Shown: positions 48,680 to 56,815 of the stretch, piece by piece
Layout: each line of letters starts with the position of its first letter
How positions within the stretch are numbered: the first letter of the stretch is position 1
Source: Acidobacteriota bacterium
GTDB lineage: Bacteria > Acidobacteriota > Vicinamibacteria > Vicinamibacterales > SCN-69-37
Direction: 5' to 3'
Assembly: GCA_016716905.1 (NCBI GenBank)
Contig: JADJUS010000004.1
Location: 620,001 to 684,000, forward strand
Length of the DNA stretch: 64,000 bases
Position numbers and translations under genes: made by a program
Notes under the pieces: generated by a model
What the model was told of the DNA's origin: nothing
What the model saw: the letters and a program-made list of their open reading frames with translations, nothing else
Databases searched by the model: none

Positions 48680-50219
48680 GAGACATCTCCTGCTTGCCGC
48701 CATTTTCGTCTTTGCCGCCGGCGTGGCGGCACCCGTTCAGCCTGTCGCCGCTCAAGCGCCACCACCGGCGCAGCCCGCGCCGCCGGCCCAAGGTAGCGAG
48801 GCTTCAGAATCCTGGTCCGTCACCGACCACACCATTCGCGTCGGCGGACAGACCATTCCCTACAAGGCGTCGGCCGGCACCACCATGCTGACCACCCCAG
48901 AGGGCGAGTCTACCGGACTGTTGTATTCGGTGGCCTACACACGGTCGGACGTGAAAGACCTCAGCACGCGTCCGGTGTCGTTCGTCTATAACGGCGGACC
49001 CGGCTCGGCGTCCATGTGGCTCCATATGGGCGCCTTTGGTCCGCGGCGCGTCGTCACCGTAAACGGCGAGTTTACGCCGCCTGCACCATACGGCATCGTC
49101 GACAACACCGAGACGTTGCTCGACAAGACCGACCTCGTGTTCATCGATGCGATGGGCACCGGTTACAGCCGCGCGGCCGGCAAAGGAAAGGAAGCCGATT
49201 TCTTTGGCGTCGATGAAGACGCCGCCGCCTTCGCGCAATTCATCGTCACGTACCTCAGCCGGAATGGTCGATGGAACTCGCCGAAGTTCCTGATTGGTGA
49301 AAGCTACGGCACGTTCCGATCGGCGGTGCTCGCCAACCTGTTGCAGCAGCGGCACAACGTGCATCTGAATGGCGTCAACCTGATCTCGTCGGTGCTGGAC
49401 CTGTCCACCATCACGTTCGCCGATGGTGACGATCGGGTGTACGTGCACTATCTGCCCAGTTATGCGGCCGTGGCGTATTACTTCAAGGTCCTTGCGAACC
49501 GGCCTGCGTCGCTCGAGGTGTTGCTGGAGGATGCTCGCCGCTTTGCCGCCACCGAGTACGCCGCTGCGCTGTTCAAAGGCGACGAACTGACGCCGGCAGA
49601 AAAGGCGGCCGTGGCAAAGAAGCTCTCGGCGTTCACCGGTCTGGGCGAAGACTACTTGATGCGGGCGAACCTGCGCGTCAAGCTCGGCCAGTTCAACGCA
49701 GAGCTCATGCGCAGCCGCGGCCTGACGGCGGGCCGTATCGATGCGCGCTTTACGTCGTCGACCTTCAACCTGCTGACTGAGAACGCCGAGTCCGATCCGT
49801 TCAACGCTGCCGTCGGCGGGGCGTACACCGCGGCCGTCAACCACTACAACCACGAGGAGCTGAAGTTCGGTCGCGACCGCGTCTACCGAAACACCCGCCT
49901 TGGTGGTGGCTGGAACTGGACGCGCGCGGCGGCTGGCGGTGGGTTCCCGCCAGCACCTAATGTCCAGCGGGACCTGGCCCAGGCGATGATCACCAATCCG
50001 AAGTTGCTCGTGCAGGTGGAGAACGGCTACTACGACATGGCTACGCCGTTTGCGCCCACTGAGTTCACCTTCCGGCACCTCGGCGTGTCAGAGGATATTC
50101 AGAAACGAATCACGATGAAGTACTACCCGTCGGGCCACATGATGTATCTGCAGGATGCAGACCGGGTGGCGCTTCACAAGAACGTGGCTGAGTTTATCGA
50201 CCGCGCAACGAAGAAATAG
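48678..50219 (+). CDS. Secreted serine carboxypeptidase (peptidase S10)
   Basis: 513 residues with signal peptide MRHLLLAAIFVFAAGVAAP. PVSFVYNGGPGSASMWLHMGAFGPRR is the S10 oxyanion region; LVFIDAMGTGYSRA precedes the nucleophile in FLIGESYGTFRS; the His is in YPSGHMMYL near the end. It removes C-terminal residues from peptides in the periplasm. One base separates its stop from the nadC ATG, so it heads an odd operon with NAD biosynthesis genes. Confidence 0.9.
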   Translation: MRHLLLAAIFVFAAGVAAPVQPVAAQAPPPAQPAPPAQGSEASESWSVTDHTIRVGGQTIPYKASAGTTMLTTPEGESTGLLYSVAYTRSDVKDLSTRPVSFVYNGGPGSASMWLHMGAFGPRRVVTVNGEFTPPAPYGIVDNTETLLDKTDLVFIDAMGTGYSRAAGKGKEADFFGVDEDAAAFAQFIVTYLSRNGRWNSPKFLIGESYGTFRSAVLANLLQQRHNVHLNGVNLISSVLDLSTITFADGDDRVYVHYLPSYAAVAYYFKVLANRPASLEVLLEDARRFAATEYAAALFKGDELTPAEKAAVAKKLSAFTGLGEDYLMRANLRVKLGQFNAELMRSRGLTAGRIDARFTSSTFNLLTENAESDPFNAAVGGAYTAAVNHYNHEELKFGRDRVYRNTRLGGGWNWTRAAAGGGFPPAPNVQRDLAQAMITNPKLLVQVENGYYDMATPFAPTEFTFRHLGVSEDIQKRITMKYYPSGHMMYLQDADRVALHKNVAEFIDRATKK

Positions 50220-50220
50220 G

Positions 50221-51054
50221 ATGTTCACTGCTCCTGATGTGGCCGGCATCGTCCGTCTGGCGCTGGCTGAAGACGTCGGCTCCGGCGACGTGACGAGCCT
50301 GAGTACTCTTCCGCCTGAGTTGACGATCCGTGCGCGTCTGGTGGCGAAGGCGCCGGGCGTGATTGCGGGACTCTCGGTGATGTCCGAGGTGTTCGCGCAA
50401 CTGGACCCGGCTGTGCTGGTGGAGCCGCGTGTGTCCGATGGCGACCGGCTCGAGTCCGGTCAGCTCGTGGCCGACATCAGCGGACCGGCGCTCGCGGTGT
50501 TGGCCGGTGAGCGTACGGCCCTCAATTTTCTGCAACGGATGTCGGGCATTGCCACGCTGACCCGCGCGCACGTGGACCGCGTCCAGGGCACCGGCGTGGT
50601 CATCCTCGACACCCGAAAGACTGCGCCAGGGCTGCGCTTGCTCGACAAGCTGGCTGTTCGGGCCGGCGGAGGGCACAATCATCGGATGGGTTTGTTCGAC
50701 ATGGTCCTGATCAAGGACAACCACATCGACGCGTGTGGCTCGATCACAGAGGCATTGGCGCGTGTCAGCCGTGGTGCGCACGCCGGCTTACCTCGAGAAG
50801 TCGAGTGCCGCACAGAGTCCGATGTGCGTGAGGCCCTCGCTCTTTCGCCAGACCGCATCCTGCTGGACAACATGACCGTGTCGCAGGTTCGCCAGTGCGT
50901 CGCCCTTGTCGCCGGACGGGTGCCTCTGGAGGTGTCGGGCAGTGTGTCGCTCGACAACATCCGCGACTACGCTGATACGGGCGTCGCTTTTATTTCCGTC
51001 GGCGCGTTGACGCACTCCGTGCGCGCGCTCGATCTCAGTCTTCAGGTGTTATGA
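50221..51054 (+). CDS. nadC: Nicotinate-nucleotide diphosphorylase (carboxylating)
   Basis: 277 residues. Converts quinolinate and PRPP to nicotinate mononucleotide. LNFLQRMSGIATLTRAHVDRV, ILDTRKTAPGLRLLDKLAVRAGGGHNHRMGLFDMVLIKDNH and the C-terminal VPLEVSGSVSLDNIRDYADTGVAFISVGALTHS are the quinolinate phosphoribosyltransferase signature. Overlaps nadA by 4 nt, forming the end of the de novo NAD pathway; nadB is not in the window. Confidence 0.96.
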   Translation: MFTAPDVAGIVRLALAEDVGSGDVTSLSTLPPELTIRARLVAKAPGVIAGLSVMSEVFAQLDPAVLVEPRVSDGDRLESGQLVADISGPALAVLAGERTALNFLQRMSGIATLTRAHVDRVQGTGVVILDTRKTAPGLRLLDKLAVRAGGGHNHRMGLFDMVLIKDNHIDACGSITEALARVSRGAHAGLPREVECRTESDVREALALSPDRILLDNMTVSQVRQCVALVAGRVPLEVSGSVSLDNIRDYADTGVAFISVGALTHSVRALDLSLQVL

Positions 51055-52115
51055 ACGCAACGTTGACTCCGTCCGCCGCCCTGTCGGCGAACGACATTTA
51101 TCACTACCTTCGCGAGCGACTTCGCGATGTGGTGCCCGATGTGGAACTGCGGTACAAGGCGGGCATTGCCGCGCAGATCAACGCGCTGAAGCGCGAGCGC
51201 AACGCCCTCATCCTCGGCCACAACTACATGGAACCGGCGCTGTTCCACTCCATCACCGACGTCGGTGGCGATTCGCTCGAACTCAGCCGGCAAGCCGCCA
51301 TGACCGACAAGGACATCATCGTGTTCTGCGGCGTGCGGTTCATGGCCGAAACCGCGAAGATCCTCAATCCCAGCCGCACGGTGCTTCTGCCATCGGCCCA
51401 CGGGGGCTGCTCGCTGGCGGATGGCATCACCGCCGCAGATGTCCGTGCGCTCAAAGCGCAGTACCCGGGTGTGCCGGTGGTGACTTACATCAACACCTCT
51501 GCAGAGGTGAAGGCCGAGTCCGACATCATCTGCACGTCTGGCAACGCCGCAAAGGTCGTCGAGTCGCTCAACGCCGACGCCGTGATCTTCCTCCCCGACG
51601 AATACCTGGCCGCGAACGTGGCAAGGGCCACCGGGCGCCAGATCATCTTTCCAACCCGTGCACGGCCGGCGACAAACGAGCCGAACCTCACTCACACCCT
51701 CATCGGCTGGACCGCGCGTTGCGAAGTGCACGAAAAGTTCACCGTGCAGGATGTGCAGGACGTGCGCCGCCAGTTCCCCGATACCGTCATTCTCGCGCAC
51801 CCGGAGTGCAGTCCCGCCGTGGTGGACGCCGTGGACTTCACCGGCAGCACCGCCGCGATGATCAAGTACGTGGAAGAGACGCAGGCTCCCCGCTACCTGC
51901 TGCTGACGGAGTGCTCGATGGGCGACAATGTGGCCGCCTCCAACCCGGACAAAGAGATGCTGCGGATGTGCTCGGTTCGGTGTCCTCACATGAATGAGAT
52001 CACGCTCGAAGATACGCTTGAGGCCCTGCAGAAGACGCAATACGTCATTGAGGTGCCCGAGGCGATTCAGGCGCGCGCGCGACTGGCACTCGAGCGGATG
52101 CTCGCGATTTCCTGA
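51051..52115 (+). CDS. nadA: Quinolinate synthase
   Basis: 354 residues. Condenses iminoaspartate with dihydroxyacetone phosphate. LILGHNYMEPALFHSITDVGGDSLELSRQA and FCGVRFMAETAKIL (first cluster Cys), ICTSGNAAKV (second) and LTECSMGDNVA (third) are the [4Fe-4S] ligands; LPDEYLAANVARATG is conserved. Coupled to nadC by overlap. Confidence 0.96.
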   Translation: MNATLTPSAALSANDIYHYLRERLRDVVPDVELRYKAGIAAQINALKRERNALILGHNYMEPALFHSITDVGGDSLELSRQAAMTDKDIIVFCGVRFMAETAKILNPSRTVLLPSAHGGCSLADGITAADVRALKAQYPGVPVVTYINTSAEVKAESDIICTSGNAAKVVESLNADAVIFLPDEYLAANVARATGRQIIFPTRARPATNEPNLTHTLIGWTARCEVHEKFTVQDVQDVRRQFPDTVILAHPECSPAVVDAVDFTGSTAAMIKYVEETQAPRYLLLTECSMGDNVAASNPDKEMLRMCSVRCPHMNEITLEDTLEALQKTQYVIEVPEAIQARARLALERMLAIS

Positions 52116-52122
52116 GGACACC

Positions 52123-54264
52123 ATGACTGGTCGAACACGCCTTCTCTTCGCCGTCCTCCTGGCCCTTGGTGCCACCGGGGTTTCCACGCCGGCGCAGACC
52201 CCTACCGACATCGTCACGGTATTCAGCAATGCTCGTCTGATTCAGCTCGGCGCCACTCCAGGGGTCTCCGACGCCGCCATCATGGTGCGTAACGGCCGAG
52301 TGGCTGCGGTAGGGCCGGTCGCATCGATTGCCGTGCCCACGGGCGCACGGCGCGTGGACCTTGGTGGACGCTTCGTGCTGCCGGGCCTGATTTCTACTCA
52401 TGTGCACGTCTCGGATGTGACCGGGCCCGAAGCGCGTGCCTACACCGACGAAAACACGAAGCGCCAGCTGAGCGTGTTCGCCAGGTACGGCATCACCAGC
52501 GTATTGAGCCTGGGCGGGGAACAGGCGCCTGCATTCACGGCGCGCCTGGGCCAGGCTTCCGTTCCACTGGATCGCTCGCGCATCTTCCTCTCAGGCGACA
52601 TCGTCACCGCCGCCACGCCCGACGCCGCCCGCGGGCAGGTGGCGCGCGTTGCCGCCCTCAAGCCGGACATGATCAAAATTCGCGTGGACGACAACCTCGG
52701 CACGGCGCGGAAGATGCCGCCCGAGGTGTTTCAGGCGGTGATCGACGAAGCCCACAAGCGCGGCCTGCGGGTTTCCGCGCACATCTTTTATCTGGACGAT
52801 GCGAAGGCGTTGCTGAGGGCGGGCGTGGACATGATTGCGCACTCCGTTCGCGACAAAGACATTGACGCGGAGTTCATCGCGCTGATGAAAGCGGCCAATG
52901 TGCCGTATTGCCCGACACTGACGCGGGAGCTGTCGACGTTTGTGTACGAATCGACGCCCGCCTTCTTCGACGAGCCGTTTTTCCTGACCGAGGCAGACCC
53001 AGCGATGGTGGCCCGGCTCAAGGAGCCGGCGCGCCAGCGCGTGATGGAGCAGTCGAAGAGCGCGCAGGCCTACAAGGCCGCACTCGTCGTAGCAGAGCGC
53101 AACCTGAAAGCCGCCGCTGATGCGGGCCTGCTCGTGGTGATGGGGACAGATTCGGGTCCGTTTCCAGAGCGGTTCCAGGGCTACTTCGAACACGTCGAGA
53201 TGGCGATGATGGCGGCGACGGGGTTGACGCCGGCTCAGGTCCTGCGATCGGCGACCAGTGACGCCGCGCGCGCGCTGCGGGTCAGCGACGTGGGGACCAT
53301 AACGCCAGGGGCGTGGGCGGACTTTGTGGTGCTGGATCGCAATCCCCTCGAGGACATCCGAAATACCCGGTCGATTGCGTCAGTGTGGATCGCCGGGAAT
53401 CAGGTGCCGGCACGGGCGGCCGCAGCCAGTGCAGCGACGCCCGGCCATGACAAAGCGTTCTGGCGGCAGATTGCCACCGACAAATTCGCCGTGCCCGCGG
53501 GCGCCGCGTTGCCTGTGTTGCTCGGTGAGCTCACCGCGATGCTCGGTTCGCCCGACCCGGAAGTGCGCGATGACATCGCGTACACCACGTTGACCCAGTG
53601 GCTGTACCGCCAGCGCCTTGTGCCGGTCGAGGAGCGCCGGCGCTTGTTGCGTGAGTGGACGATGGCTCTTCGGGGCGGCATCGGAGAGCAGGGAACGCCA
53701 ACCGTGTTGCGCCGATCGTTTTCAGCGTTGTCGCTTGGCGTGTTGGCCATTCTCGACAACGAAGCCGCTTATCTGGAGCGCGACGAGTTCGACGGGCTCC
53801 TGACCGCGGCGCTCGAGTATTTGAAGAACGAGAAAGACGTTCGTGGCTTTGACGGCACCATGGGGTGGCTGCACTCGGTGGCCCACACCGCGGACCTCCT
53901 CAAGTTCCTGGCGCGCAGCCGGCACTTGCGGGTGGAGCAGCAGGCGATGATCCTCTCGGCGCTGACCGCCAAACTCCGGGCGGTAGAGACGGTGCTGGTG
54001 GATGGCGAAGATGAGCGGCTGGCCAGGGCGGTCCTGTCGATTACGGCCCGGCCCGACTTCGACGAGGCTGCCTTCACCGCCTGGTTGAAGGCGCTCTCTC
54101 CGCCGCCCAGAACCACGCCGCCGTCTGCTGCCGAGCGCGCGGCCGACCAGAATGTGCGCCACCTTCTGGTTTCCACATTCGCCGTCGTCTCAGCCGACAC
54201 GAGGGAACTGCCCTCGCTCACACGCGCCCGAGCGCTATTGCTGGCACGCCTTCAAGGGCGCTGA
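52123..54264 (+). CDS. Secreted amidohydrolase fused to a DUF2785 domain
   Basis: 713 residues with signal MTGRTRLLFAVLLALGATGVS. The amidohydrolase part (about 30-430) resembles imidazolonepropionase-like enzymes: LPGLISTHVHVSD (HxH metal site), KIRVDDN with a Lys suitable as bridging ligand, RVSAHIFYL, VMGTDSG (Asp). From about 450 to the end a second helical domain shows EYLKNEKDVRGFDGTMGWLHSVAHTADLLKFL, the mark of DUF2785. This pairing is unusual; the DUF2785 part may bind or guide substrate. Follows nadA by 7 bp. Confidence 0.82.
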   Translation: MTGRTRLLFAVLLALGATGVSTPAQTPTDIVTVFSNARLIQLGATPGVSDAAIMVRNGRVAAVGPVASIAVPTGARRVDLGGRFVLPGLISTHVHVSDVTGPEARAYTDENTKRQLSVFARYGITSVLSLGGEQAPAFTARLGQASVPLDRSRIFLSGDIVTAATPDAARGQVARVAALKPDMIKIRVDDNLGTARKMPPEVFQAVIDEAHKRGLRVSAHIFYLDDAKALLRAGVDMIAHSVRDKDIDAEFIALMKAANVPYCPTLTRELSTFVYESTPAFFDEPFFLTEADPAMVARLKEPARQRVMEQSKSAQAYKAALVVAERNLKAAADAGLLVVMGTDSGPFPERFQGYFEHVEMAMMAATGLTPAQVLRSATSDAARALRVSDVGTITPGAWADFVVLDRNPLEDIRNTRSIASVWIAGNQVPARAAAASAATPGHDKAFWRQIATDKFAVPAGAALPVLLGELTAMLGSPDPEVRDDIAYTTLTQWLYRQRLVPVEERRRLLREWTMALRGGIGEQGTPTVLRRSFSALSLGVLAILDNEAAYLERDEFDGLLTAALEYLKNEKDVRGFDGTMGWLHSVAHTADLLKFLARSRHLRVEQQAMILSALTAKLRAVETVLVDGEDERLARAVLSITARPDFDEAAFTAWLKALSPPPRTTPPSAAERAADQNVRHLLVSTFAVVSADTRELPSLTRARALLLARLQGR

Positions 54265-54276
54265 AGGGCAGTTGGA

Positions 54277-54906
54277 TTGCGTGCATTCCCGCGTTTCGTA
54301 GCGCGCCCTGGGTCTCAAGGGCGCGGCTTTGTCCTGGCTCTGTGTGCCGGTCTGTTGGCCGCCGCCTGTGCCGGCCCGGCGGTGCAGATGCCTGGCGCGA
54401 TCGATTTCGCCGCCGCCTCGGCGGATGTGATGTCGGACGCGTTCGCGTGGTCTCCGGCGCGCGTGGTTGATTGGTCCGACTTTCGCGGCAAGCCCAACAT
54501 GGCGAGCACTGCGGCCGCGATGACGGCCTATTCCATCACCTCTGAGGCCCGGTGCGACGAGGGACGATTCACGTTTCGTGTGCAGTCGTATTTCCTGCCG
54601 GCGCGGTCGTGGGTGAAGTCGGCGCACTTGTTGGAGCGAGCCTCCGACCGCACCCTGCAGCACGAACGCACCCACTTCGATTTGAGCGAGGTGCAGGCGC
54701 GACGCGCGCGGCAGGGCCTGGCGGCGCTGAAGTCACCCTGCGAATTGCCCAACGAGGTGCGCGACCGTCTGGTGGCGCCATATCTGGTGGGTGATGCGGC
54801 GGTGCAGGCGCAGTACGACCGCGAGACCATACACGGCACGCACAGGTCCCGGCAGGCCGAGTGGGAGGAGCGAGTGCGCGGCTGGCTGCGCGAGCTGCCC
54901 CGTTGA
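54277..54906 (+). CDS. DUF922-like lipoprotein with HExxH motif
   Basis: 209 residues. DRTLQHERTHFDLSEVQARRARQGL (about 127-150) contains HERTH, an HExxH zinc-protease motif, as in DUF922 proteins; WSPARVVDWSDFRGKP opens the domain. A lipobox LLAAAC follows a hydrophobic stretch at about 17-31. The start is uncertain: TTG 54277 is the only codon that reaches the signal sequence, and the first ~16 residues are encoded by a REP-like repeat, suggesting the original 5' end was replaced. Confidence 0.65.
   Translation: MRAFPRFVARPGSQGRGFVLALCAGLLAAACAGPAVQMPGAIDFAAASADVMSDAFAWSPARVVDWSDFRGKPNMASTAAAMTAYSITSEARCDEGRFTFRVQSYFLPARSWVKSAHLLERASDRTLQHERTHFDLSEVQARRARQGLAALKSPCELPNEVRDRLVAPYLVGDAAVQAQYDRETIHGTHRSRQAEWEERVRGWLRELPR
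54302..54325. repeat. REP-like palindrome, second copy
   Basis: Hairpin CGCGCCCT-GGGTCTCA-AGGGCGCG preceded by GCGTTTCGTAG, the same frame of sequence as 43433-43468 but with compensatory changes in the stem and one loop change. It lies inside the 5' coding region of the DUF922-like gene. Confidence 0.75.
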
Positions 54907-54935
54907 CTTCTCATTTTAGTTTGATCTAAAGTCAC
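54903..54935 (+). promoter_or_regulatory. Promoter/operator of the ArsR-type regulator
   Basis: TTGACT (54903-54908) and TCTAAA (54925-54930) with a 16-nt spacer; the region is an imperfect palindrome with outer TGACTT/AAGTCA and inner TTTAG/CTAAA arms, as expected for an autoregulated ArsR site. The GTG start is 9 bp after the -10, so the transcript is probably leaderless. Confidence 0.6.
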
Positions 54936-54938
54936 GGC

Positions 54939-55292
54939 GTGAGGCTGTCCGCGCCCGTCCTGTCCGCCCTGGCCTCGCCCCGGCGCCAGGAAATCCTGCG
55001 CCTGACGTGGCGGCGGGAACTGGCATCCGGGGACATTCACCAGGCACTTGGCGACGTCACCTTCGGCGCCGTGTCGCTGCAATTGCGCACGCTGGTGTCG
55101 GCCGGGCTGCTCGACAGCCGGGTGGATGGCCGGTACCGGCGGTATCGCGCCAACCGGAAGGCCTGCGGGCCCATGGCGCCGCTCCTGGAACGCATGTGGA
55201 GCGACAGCCTCTGGAAACTCAAACTGCTGGCGGAACTCGAACACTCGCGCCGGGGGCCACGCGCCGCCTCGCGCAAAAGGACACGCTCATGA
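54939..55292 (+). CDS. ArsR-family transcriptional regulator
   Basis: 117 residues, GTG start. LSALASPRRQEILRLTWRRELASGDIHQALGDVTFGAVSLQLRTLVSAGLLDSRVDGRYRRYRAN is the ArsR winged helix with its beta-wing. No metal-binding Cys pair, so a non-metal effector or pure autorepressor. ATGA overlap with the SRPBCC gene, a common ArsR-AHSA1 pairing. Confidence 0.9.
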   Translation: MRLSAPVLSALASPRRQEILRLTWRRELASGDIHQALGDVTFGAVSLQLRTLVSAGLLDSRVDGRYRRYRANRKACGPMAPLLERMWSDSLWKLKLLAELEHSRRGPRAASRKRTRS

Positions 55293-56059
55293 CTGCTGCC
55301 CCGTTGCCATTCGCCCTTGACCGGTCGATTCTCATTGGCGCCCCGCGCGCCACGGTGTTTTCGTTTTTCACGGATTCATCTCGCTGGGCCACCTGGTGGG
55401 GCGCCGGTTCGACCATCGACCCGGTCGTCGGCGGCCAGGTGTACATCCGGCATCCCAACGGCATCGAGGCTGGCGGCACCGTGCTCGAGATCGAGGCGCC
55501 ACGGCGCATTGTGTTTTCGTACGGCTTCGCCAGCGGCGTGCCGATGCCCCTTGGCGCATCACGCGTGACGATCTCCTGCGAGAGCGAAGCGGGCGCCACA
55601 CGAGTGACGCTGCATCATGCGCTGGCCACCGAGGCGGCGCGTGATGAACACATTCAGGGCTGGCGGTATCAGCTTTCCCTGTTCGCCAATGTGGTGGCCG
55701 GCGTGGTGCACAGTGGTGCCGCCGACAAGGTCGATACGTGGTTCGCGGCCTGGGCCGAGCCGGATGCCGCCGCGCGCGAAGCGATGTTGTCAGACGTGGC
55801 CGTGTCCGAAGTGCAGTTTCGCGATCAGTACAGTTGCGTGGATGGCCTGGCCGAACTCCTGCCGCACATTGCGGCGGCGCAGCGATTCATGCCGGGCCTG
55901 CGCCTGAAACGCGACGGCGACGTCCGCCACTGTCAGGGCACGGTCGTCGCGAACTGGACCGCAGTGGCCAGCGACGGAACCCCACGGGGCCGGGGCACGA
56001 ACGTGTTTCAGATGAGTCCCGACGGCCGCATCTCTGCCGCCGTCGGGCTGTGGGGGTAG
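55289..56059 (+). CDS. AHSA1-type SRPBCC domain fused to a SnoaL-like domain
   Basis: 256 residues. RSILIGAPRATVFSFFTDSSRWATWWGAGSTIDPVVGGQVYIRHPNGIEAGGTVLEIEAPRRIVFSYGF is an AHSA1 ligand-binding domain (to about 145). The C-terminal ~110 residues (EVQFRDQYSCVDGLAELLPHIAAAQRFMPGLRLKRDGDVRHCQGTVVANW) resemble a nuclear-transport-factor-2/SnoaL barrel. Likely a small-molecule binding or isomerase protein under ArsR control. Confidence 0.78.
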   Translation: MTAAPLPFALDRSILIGAPRATVFSFFTDSSRWATWWGAGSTIDPVVGGQVYIRHPNGIEAGGTVLEIEAPRRIVFSYGFASGVPMPLGASRVTISCESEAGATRVTLHHALATEAARDEHIQGWRYQLSLFANVVAGVVHSGAADKVDTWFAAWAEPDAAAREAMLSDVAVSEVQFRDQYSCVDGLAELLPHIAAAQRFMPGLRLKRDGDVRHCQGTVVANWTAVASDGTPRGRGTNVFQMSPDGRISAAVGLWG

Positions 56060-56071
56060 TGAATCTCGTAG

Positions 56072-56752
56072 CTACTTGCGTTTGTAGTACGTCTTCGACG
56101 CTGTTTCGCGCACGAGCGCATCGCCCTCGATGGACCACGACGTGCGGTTCACCACCGGACCATTGGCCGTGTCCATCGTCGTTTCAATCACGAGCTTGTC
56201 GCCGGCCCATGAGGCGTGTGCCCGGCCTTCGGCGCCGCGCATCTGCACCACCACATCTGAACCGTTGAGTGGATAGGCGGTCCGCACTCCGCCGATTTCG
56301 ATCGAGAACGTGGATGAGTCCAGCGCAATGATCGTCTCGGCGTTCGCCGGCGTCCCGCCGACGCTTGCGATCACGCCACCGCGGCCTCCACCACCACCGC
56401 CACCACCGGCGACAGCAACGCCGCCCCCACCGCCGCTGGCCACCATCGTGCCCCCACCAGCACCGCCACCGCGTGCGACGACTGCGCCGCCGCCACCACC
56501 ACTGGCCACCATCGTGCCGCCCCCAGCGCCGCCGCCGCTCGACACCACGGCGCCACCCCGGCCGCCGCCTCCGCCGCCGGCCACCATGACACCGGTCGGA
56601 GAACTGCTCATCGCCTCGCGACGCGCCTCCATCGTCTTTTCCGCGTCAACGACCCAGGTGCCTGAAAAGCTCCGTCCCTGTCCCGCCGCCGTCATTCCAC
56701 TCACGCTCACGCACACGATCACTGCCGTCACGCCCATACACAGATTGCGCAT
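56072..56752 (-). CDS. Secreted Gly-rich protein with internal repeats
   Basis: 226 residues with signal MRNLCMGVTAVIVCVSVSGMTAAGQ. Residues ~60-130 are almost pure Gly with Val/Ser/Thr/Ala and carry a repeated GGGTMVASGGGGG unit; the flanks are ordinary (GRSFSGTWVVDAEKTM before, a beta domain EIGGVRTAYPLNGSDVVVQMRGAEGRAHASWAGDKLVIETTMD after). Likely extracellular and flexible. Last gene of the ECF sigma operon of locus 2. Confidence 0.65.
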   Translation of the reverse strand: MRNLCMGVTAVIVCVSVSGMTAAGQGRSFSGTWVVDAEKTMEARREAMSSSPTGVMVAGGGGGGRGGAVVSSGGGAGGGTMVASGGGGGAVVARGGGAGGGTMVASGGGGGVAVAGGGGGGGGRGGVIASVGGTPANAETIIALDSSTFSIEIGGVRTAYPLNGSDVVVQMRGAEGRAHASWAGDKLVIETTMDTANGPVVNRTSWSIEGDALVRETASKTYYKRK

Positions 56753-56815
56753 GTTGTGCTCCCTTCGCGTCTAAAGAACCCCTGGGAGCGCCGATCGTCG
56801 CAGAAGGGAAGCGCG

